Part shown: positions 57,014 through 64,000 of the stretch, piece by piece | How the letters are laid out: every line of letters starts with the position of its first letter | Numbering within the stretch: position 1 is the first letter of the stretch | Source of the DNA: Spinacia oleracea | Lineage: Eukaryota > Streptophyta > Magnoliopsida > Caryophyllales > Amaranthaceae | Length of the DNA: 64,000 nt | Reading direction: 5' to 3' | NCBI RefSeq assembly: GCF_020520425.1 | Contig: NC_079487.1 | Coordinates: forward strand, 106,426,141-106,490,140 | The notes under the pieces: model-generated | Databases searched by the model: none | What the model was told of the DNA's origin: nothing | Seen by the model: the letters and a program-made list of their open reading frames with translations, nothing else | Position numbers and translations under genes: made by a program

Positions 57014-58118
57014 TCATAATGAGACGAGAATACGTGATGAAATCCAATACTGAGATAATGTTGTATCTTTCAGTAATGAAGCTTCATTGACACGAGATAG
57101 ATCCAAATACACCAAACATAGATCATCCTTGATAGTTGATACTAGAGGTTTCTTTTTCTATTCCTCACCACCACCCCATATTTTGTACTGTCAACGTACA
57201 ACAGATTTTACACCATAGGTAATAGACTAATAGTGCATAGCTTAAGTTGTAAAAATCCAGAAATTCCTCTGAAACTTTTGTGTTAATATAGAAAATTTCT
57301 TGTGCAAACTCTTTCATCTATGTTTGTAGATTTGATTATTATCTTGAGTCTCCGTTTTTTTACTAGTGCTGTACGCTGATCTCCCATTACCATTCCCCGG
57401 CACAAGCGTCTGCTCATGCGCATGGGCCATCTCAACGCAACTTAAGAATCAACATGTAATTAAGGTCATACTGTTTATCACTTCGATTTTCATATCTTAA
57501 CTTGTACTCCTACATAGAACCACAATTTTTTAGGTATCGAAAAAGGCCTAAAAGCATCAATCTTTCTAAAAATCATGATGAGATACCAAGTAGTATAAGC
57601 TAGTTTTTCCAATTTTCCTAGTCACAAATTAAATGCCCACTTCTTAGCAAGATTACTCTCATGCAATGAAACTCTTTTGAGTGCCTTTGTAATCATTATC
57701 AAAGATCTTTCATGACCAAAAGTGCACCAGGCCATCGCTCGGTTCAGCGACCCACTGAACCAGACCTGGATTAAGAACCTTCTGGTTCAACCAATACAGC
57801 AGAACTTGACCCAATGCTTGGGTACATATATCAGACCTCTAATCCTGTCATCACCCACTACTTCCTCGGCTGATTTGGTTCAAGACAAAATTTCTTTTCC
57901 TTGGATGCCATCAAATAAGTCAAAGTCTTTACCCAACTCAGATGTCAGACCTGGCCAATAACATCGACTAGAATGGAATTTTTACAGCTATATTAACATT
58001 TACCACAAGGTGCAATCACCTAGTATTTACATCAAAAATTTTGAAACTGAAACTTGTACAACAGACTAAATTATGGTAACTAATAAAACATTGTTGCCCA
58101 TTGAATTTACATCTTCAT
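57014..58118. other. Convergent intergenic region
   Basis: Holds the 3' UTRs of the HPAT gene (+) and the SET-domain gene (-), which end 1.1 kb apart. An ORF at 57722-57961 has no recognisable domain. No terminal-repeat element seen. Confidence 0.5.
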
Positions 58119-61100
58119 CTAGTTCAAATAACGCCTGCAGTTTTTTGAATTGCAGAAACAGGGGATTTTCTTACCTTCATCCTCACGATTGAAGTGATAG
58201 TCATAAGTGATCTCCTCCCCAGGGTAAATATCTCTTTGAGCCAAAAATACAACCTGCAGTGTCAATATAAAGCAACTCAGAATATCTGTATGTTAAGTAG
58301 CTATATGATTAATATGGTCAATGGGTCATCCTCCGGAAAAAGAAAAAAAGGAATATTTATCAACTCTGTTATGGGCCTTGTTATAATTCCTCCATCTCTC
58401 TGCAGATTCAACATGTGTAATATACTTTGGCAAATGCATAATGTTTAAGTTGAGTGATCCCATTAGCATTTGGTGAAGCTCAGATATATAACAAGGAAAT
58501 AAAGAACTGTTGCGTTACCTTTTTCTCGCCCCTGATAGTCAACACTTTGGCAACACAGTTTGGCTGACCACAGAAAATGACATGAACAAAACCCAGTCAG
58601 CATTGAATGAAGACTTGAAGTGTGTGCATGAGATAAAAAAGAAGCTTCAGAACAAAACAATATTTTGTTCAGTGATCAAAACAACATATTACCTGGCAAG
58701 AATGGTTGACAAATCGAGCTATCCCACCTTTGCAGGTAGCATCGATAATCTGTTCTTTGTCTATCCTAAAAAAGTAACATGCACTCTTATACTGAAGCTT
58801 TTTTCCAGAAAGATACTCACTCTCTCTTTTATCAGCAACACGGTGCCCCACTATCTCACCCACATATTCAACAACCTAAGAGATCAAATGTGATTAGAAT
58901 AGCATATTCGTAATGGAAGTCGTCAAGTCTAAACACTATAGCAGGGTAAAACATAGTTTTCTTTTTCTGAGGATGAAATTTCATACCATAGCACCACGCT
59001 GAAAAAACTGAGAAGTGTACAGACCAAGAGCATGAATTCCAGATTTATACACTAGCAAATGTTTCCAGTCCCTTGCTTGTTTGTATCGAGCATATTCTTT
59101 CTGCAAAGATGTTTTACATGTATAAGAGTTAACTGTCATCTATGCAATGATAACACAACCCTTTGAGGAAGGAACTACAGCCAAATGCAAAGACAAAAAT
59201 TATAAAAATCACTTGTGCATTTCTGTTAGTCAGTTGTTGAATCCCCAAAAGTAATTGCTACAGGATGCAACAACCATCAGTTTTGACAGCATAAGTTACA
59301 GACAAGTATACTGAGACAATGTTTGATATCCATGCTGCAGTTTCAAAGAAAGAATTTATATTTAACTCTTTACATACCCGATAATCATGGTCTACATCTG
59401 AAATTGGAGGTTTAGGCTGCTTATTCTTGCTCAGCTTGTGTCTATTGATGTAAAGCCATGCGTCTAATTGCACCTGAGTGACAAGGCACCCATCCTTACC
59501 ATTACGTTGATAGGAAGAATACTGCACATCTCCCTGTTTTTTCCCCTTATAACCCTGGTAGAGAGCCATTCACATCATAAGAATATTATGTATCATAAAG
59601 AGATAAAGTTCAAAGAGTTTACAACACTTGTACCTCTGTTCTGGCACAAGTTGGTTCTCCTTCTCGCTCAGTTTCGGAATCGGCCTTGTTAGTATCATTA
59701 TCATTCTCTACATGACAAGCTCTGGAATCAGCATGAATAAAGCATCTTCCATAGAAACCAATCTGATCCCTGTCAACTCCTTCAACCTCACTTTGCAGCA
59801 GACCCTGCAAGCAACAGAGTAAGATACTGATGCCATTAACAACTATCATCAGACACTTCTTTCAACGACTCAAAAGTAACAGTCTAACCAGATCCATCCA
59901 CCATCCTGTAAAACAGGCATATCTGAGAACTCCTATATCACCAAAATAATAAGTTGATAATTTTGCAAAAACTTGTTTCTAGCTCTTTAAGCATAGTTTT
60001 TCCTTAAATATTGAAGCAGCTTCCCACCCAAGAAAGCTATCTTTCCAGTCAAGGTCACATCACCACTAGCCATAACATGAAAATGACCGCCTTGACTAGC
60101 TCTTTACCCTTCACACTTCTTCGTTTTATTTCCCTCCTATCCAGCTATCCTCACTTAGGCTTTGTTCGCTTAAGTTTTAGAAAAATAAGTTAAAGTTCAG
60201 CAAGAAGTATGTAAAGCTAAACAAAAATAGTTAAGTTAAACAAAATTAAGCTCGGGAGAACAAAGCGTTATTCCATCCTATTAAGCAGAGAAACTAAAGA
60301 TGACCAGCTTCCGTTCAAAATAAATTTTCTTAAAGAAAAATCCAGCAAGGACTAAAACTGAGAGCTTGTAAGATAGTTACAGAATATGTTTGAATGTTAG
60401 CAGTTCATTCTGTAATCATTTGTTAAATAAAAAATTTATTGATGAAACTATAATTTTAGATTTACCGTGAACTTGTAGTTTACAGTAAATTAGAAAAAGA
60501 ATATATTAAAGAGAATGTTTCAATTTAAGAGAAGTACCGTTTCATCAATGAAATCTAGTGCTCTGGAAATGTTGCTAATGACATTCTAAAACTTATAGAT
60601 GATTTCTTTTGTTACTCCCTTACACATGTCAAAAGAGAGGGTAATGTAGTTGTCCACAAGCTAGCCAAGATTAGTATGGATAGAAGAAGCTCCTGTTGGG
60701 GTGATTGATGTTGTATACAAAAATAATTTGTTGATTGAGGTGTAATTGAATATTTGAATTTTAAGTGTAAAGAAAAGGGTCATCAATTGACCTATCTAGG
60801 AGCATTATGGGTAATGCGGTTGTCTACAAGCTAGCTAAGGTTAGTATGGATAGAAGAAGCTCTTGTTGAGGTGATTGATGTTGTATACGGAAAAAAAATT
60901 TGTTGATTGAGGTCTAATTGAATTTTACACGTAAAGAAAATGGTTCATCAAGTCACCTATCTAGGAGCATTATGTAAGCATTGTTGTACAGGCCTTACCT
61001 TCTGATGAGCGCACCATGGATGAAAATGAGTATGACACGTCTCAACACAACACCGTATGCATGAACCACCAGGCCGCTTGCATATGTAGCAAACCTGGAA

Positions 61101-61220
61101 CAAAGTAATTGCATGTGAAAACCTTGGGGAGAATGGAAAAAATAGTCACATGCCACATAATGCTCGGTCGTATTGAAACTTGAAATTTTGATTACGAAAA
61201 AAAAGTTTTCTTCCCTCTTT

Positions 61221-61251
<31 letters not shown>

Positions 61252-64000
61252 GGGGGTAGGAAAAGCAGAGCTGACGCAAAATGATGTCTGATATTTACTT
61301 ATTCTTTCTTTTCGTTATATACTCCGTATTTGATATTCTATCTACAGAGGAACAACATGCTTACCATGTAGTCTTTCAGAAGGGAAACACCAGAAACATC
61401 AAAGGCACTCATGGTGTCCACATTAGGACATCTTGTTCCTGGAGTCCATAGTCCACACACCATATGGACCCACTGCTTGACAGTTGGATCAAACAATCCT
61501 GATATTATGCTATTATGCACCACTGGTTTTATTGAAGGACAGGGCTGATACGTTGCACTTTCTGAATTGTTTCGACACTCCATCTTTGCTGGAACTGTGA
61601 AAGGACTGATATTAATACTCATCACACTGCAAATTTGATGTGATTGGCAGACATTGTTATCATTGGTACTCATAACATGGGGAGCAGTCTAGAAGACTCA
61701 CCATACAAGGCTTCAGCAGAACCCAAATTCATAATATGGGGTTCTGTCCTAATATCCCATGCTTTCAAAAGACTTTTCACCACATTACGGCTGCCAAATG
61801 CACGAGTCATGGCTCCAGCTTTATAACCACAGAGGACACAAGCCTAAAGTGGATAAACCATCACTATAAGTTGCTTAAAACCAATAGAGGAACGAAACAG
61901 ATAAAATAAAAAGAAAGAGAAAAAGATAAACAAATTTTATGAACAAATGACATAGTTAAAGCACATGTGCTGGAGCAGCACCTCCTTTTCAGTAAGCTAA
62001 ACCCTCATCATAGTAGACCAAATAAAACCCCATGTTAAGCACCTCATAATCCTTTGATATAAGTAGGACTCTTACTGCTTCTGAGTTCTGATAAGGTTTA
62101 ATTTAATACTCCATACCATCAGGAACATAATACAAGATCAAATTATTCAAATTGGACATCTACCACATTCACACATTTCAGATATTTTTACTTTGATCTT
62201 GAATAACTTCCACAGTTCCACAAGAGTGTTCTGAACACTTCCCACTCTTTTCTCTTAATCACAGAAGCAGTTTAACATGCCACTAAACTCTCCACTTTAT
62301 GTTAAGAACTCAAAAGGCAGACAAAGAAACTCAAGGAAGAAAGTTCATGAGAATATGAACATAGATAGGAAGTATAACTTTCAAAAGAGCATTTTAAACC
62401 AAGAAAATCATCATATAGTGACACTTTAGTCTAGATGTGGAGATCATCAAACGCTTTCACCGTGCAAGAAGATAAACTGGCTGACACAAAAAATTCTAAT
62501 TACTAGCCCACAAAATAACAAAAAAGAAATGGAACTTTATACCATAACACAAAACTGAAATGATATAGATACAAAAGGTACGACATGCAAACTCACTCTT
62601 CAATCTCCATTCATATAGTGAGAGCACAACAAAACTTCCTTAGTGCTAATGGATACAACTTATTCAATGAAGTAAACAAAAGAAAAGCTGGAAAATTCAA
62701 GAAAACTTGTCTGATAACAGAAATGATTTCATGGGCAACATTACATATTATGTATATAGGTAAAAGCAGGAAAAATGGAAGTGCTTAGAGAAATTGTCTG
62801 CAGTGGCTTTCTCAATCAGGAGAGGAACTAGAGTCTCACAATAAGAGGGGGGGGGGGGGGGGGGGGGGGGGTGAAGTACTGACGACCCTCCTGCAAGCAT
62901 GTTTTGCTATTAAATACAATATAATATAACTTTCTTCTCATAAGATACAGACACTGATGTACTGGCATGATGGTAAGTAAATGTTTTCTCAAAATAATCT
63001 AAATTTTTAATCTGAACTGCGAAATGTATTATAGTCTCCCTCTTATATCTTCTACACAAGTATCCTTTCTCCTAAATTAGGAAACCATCTTGAGGTGAGG
63101 AGCAGTGCATGGAATTGAGATGAATATCAGAATATGTCAGAATTTTTTAGAAGACAACATCAGCCTTGCCAGTGATAGCAACTGAGGAGGGCATTCAGAA
63201 AAAAAGTGACTGTTTACCTGTTTCCTTTAAGCAGTGTATTGATGATTTAGAAGCATCAATATTACAATCTCCACTTCCCCATTTTCTCTTCTTTTCTTTC
63301 CTTATTATTTCTCTTGAATTCTTCAATCTATTACATGACTAATTTCTCAGATGGAGAGAGAAAGGAAAAGGGAAGAGATGCATACAACTGATATGCATCT
63401 GCTGCAAATCCTCTCAGTTTTCAAGAGACTGAACACTAGAAGAGGGATCCCTACTATTATCAGCAATAAGCCCTATCCGTTTGTTAGAAAGACTAAACGC
63501 CGAGTTGAGGGACCCCTGCCAACATCTGCAATAAGTCCTCCCGAGATCTATATAGACTAAATCCCACCATCACTTTTCCTAATTATTTGACATCCTACCT
63601 CTTTCTTCTCTAGCAACAAGATATTTCTATTTTCCGTTGCTGAATGTGCTAGAAACTATTTCTGTCTCACCTTCCACGATAATACTTATAAGAACCTCCA
63701 TGTGTTACTGTTACTGAAAGTCACACCCATTCTATTCTCAAAAGTTTTTATGAGTCTTAATAAACATTTCCTTGAAGACTGCATTCCTTTGGCCCAAAAG
63801 ATAACTAGCGTAGAATTGGATAAATATAAGTTGTAAGTGAATTCTGGAGCTTTCTTACCCAGCGAAGGCAGCTATTCGTATGAACATTTTCAGAATCACG
63901 CCAAAAAAAAAAAAAAAAATGAAAATTGGAAATATAAGCTTACAACATCCTTAGAGCTTGTTCTGCATGGTCTGCAATACCAATCAGTTTTTGGCACTCT
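58119..64000 (-). CDS. Trithorax/MLL-like histone lysine methyltransferase, 3' part (PHD, ePHD, SET, post-SET)
   Basis: Partial gene running off the right edge. Exons in coding order: 64000-63944 (continues beyond), 61843-61702, 61594-61365, 61094-60999, 59804-59634, 59554-59378, 59100-58987, 58875-58693, 58563-58519, 58253-58119; together 449 codons and a stop with consistent phases. First comes the end of a PHD finger (DWYCRPCRTSSKDV), then an extended PHD with CVLCGYKAGAMTRAFGS, WVHMVCGLWTPGTRCPN and CYICKRPGGSCIRCC...CHTHFHPWCAH. Then a Lys-rich linker, and a SET domain with SGIHALGLYTS, EYVGEIVGHRVADKRE, SACYFFRIDKEQIIDAT, GGIARFVNHSCQPNC and GEEITYDYHF, and post-SET PCFCNSKNCRRYLN. All SET catalytic and zinc motifs are present, so it should methylate histone H3, probably K4. 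ePHD followed by SET and post-SET is the trithorax/KMT2 layout; it is not a clear match to ATX1-5. The acceptor at 61594 was chosen because nearer ones break the frame. Confidence 0.9.
60541..60708 (+). pseudogene. LINE RNase H C-terminal remnant in an intron
   Basis: The frame from GGA 60565 reads GNVANDILKLIDDFFCYS and then LTHVKREGNVVVHKLAK before a TGA. H-V-x-R-E-x-N-x-x-x-H-x-L-A is the end of the plant LINE RNase H. It lies in the 1.2-kb intron 59805-60998, antisense to the SET gene, and its last part is duplicated in tandem. Confidence 0.65.
60639..60974. repeat. 170-bp tandem duplication of the LINE end
   Basis: GGGTAATG anchors at 60639 and 60809; both copies run to AGCATTATG with about 90 percent identity. 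Copy 2 repeats NAVVYKLAKVSMDRRSSC with a stop. Confidence 0.85.
61220..61256. repeat. (GT)n followed by a poly-G run
   Basis: Seven GT units and then about 22 consecutive G, in an intron of the SET gene. Confidence 0.9.
61844..63943 (-). other. Large intron of the SET-domain gene
   Basis: 2.1 kb between the PHD exon and the first ePHD exon. It contains a 25-base G run at 62847-62871 and an A run at 63903-63919. No transposon ends or nested gene recognised. An exon-like GT-AG stretch near 63838-63900 is not needed to keep the frame. Confidence 0.6.

Noticed and set aside
57722-57961. 79-codon ORF between the convergent genes
   Set aside because: No recognisable domain; probably 3' UTR or spacer.
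61595-61626. Nearer splice acceptors for the ePHD exon (AG near 61625 and 61616)
   Set aside because: Both put a stop or a wrong frame after the preceding exon; only the AG before 61594 keeps the ePHD frame.
63838-63900. Possible extra exon of the SET gene (RDSENVHTNSCLRW)
   Set aside because: The PHD exon at 63944 joins the exon ending at 61843 in phase without it, and the family text I recall has no such insert.

Overview
This window is nuclear DNA from a dicot plant. The genes have GT-AG introns, AT-rich intergenic DNA and plant-specific families (a class II KNOX gene, a hydroxyproline arabinosyltransferase). Nearly all remaining space is LTR retrotransposons, LINE fossils and small DNA transposons. 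The many Stowaway-like ends and the overall texture remind me of Amaranthaceae (spinach/beet/quinoa group), but that is an inference. I see no bacterial genes, CRISPR arrays, rRNA genes or intact tRNA genes.

Host genes. (1) A complete five-exon KNAT3-type homeobox gene on + (387-4715). (2) A small intronless gene of unknown function on - (33368-33766), with its own TATA box. (3) A complete eight-exon Golgi hydroxyproline O-arabinosyltransferase gene on + (51483-57013); a 146-bp tandem duplication has copied the start of its last exon. (4) The 3' part of a trithorax/MLL-like PHD-ePHD-SET histone methyltransferase gene on - (58119 to beyond 64000), convergent with gene 3. A fifth, doubtful candidate is a short secreted-peptide-like ORF on - (43903-44064).

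Retrotransposons. 7481-19067 is an intact Ty3/gypsy element of the Tat type on -. It has identical 425-bp LTRs, a 5-bp target duplication, one 1917-codon gag-pol frame with two RNase H domains and, on the opposite strand, a separate six-exon gene with its own TATA box that encodes about 997 residues. 35579-42421 is a smaller element on + with the same primer-binding site. It keeps only a damaged gag-protease frame; the place of pol is taken by two minisatellites and a region rich in a CAGCC-containing motif. It is probably moved in trans by Tat-type machinery. A Ty1/copia RNase H fragment lies at 48113-48658, and LINE remnants lie at 5577-5705, 19340-20110 and 60541-60708.

DNA transposons fill 19.5-35 kb and 42.5-51.3 kb: Tourist-like, many Stowaway-like, a hAT-like element with two tRNA-like segments, a CACTA miniature, two Mutator-like foldback elements with 9-10 bp target duplications, and a three-deep nest at 26468-27628. 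A nearly identical 1-kb tandem duplication lies at 22788-24784. All exon borders were set by hand from splice signals, reading phase and remembered family sequences; no alignment or search was run.
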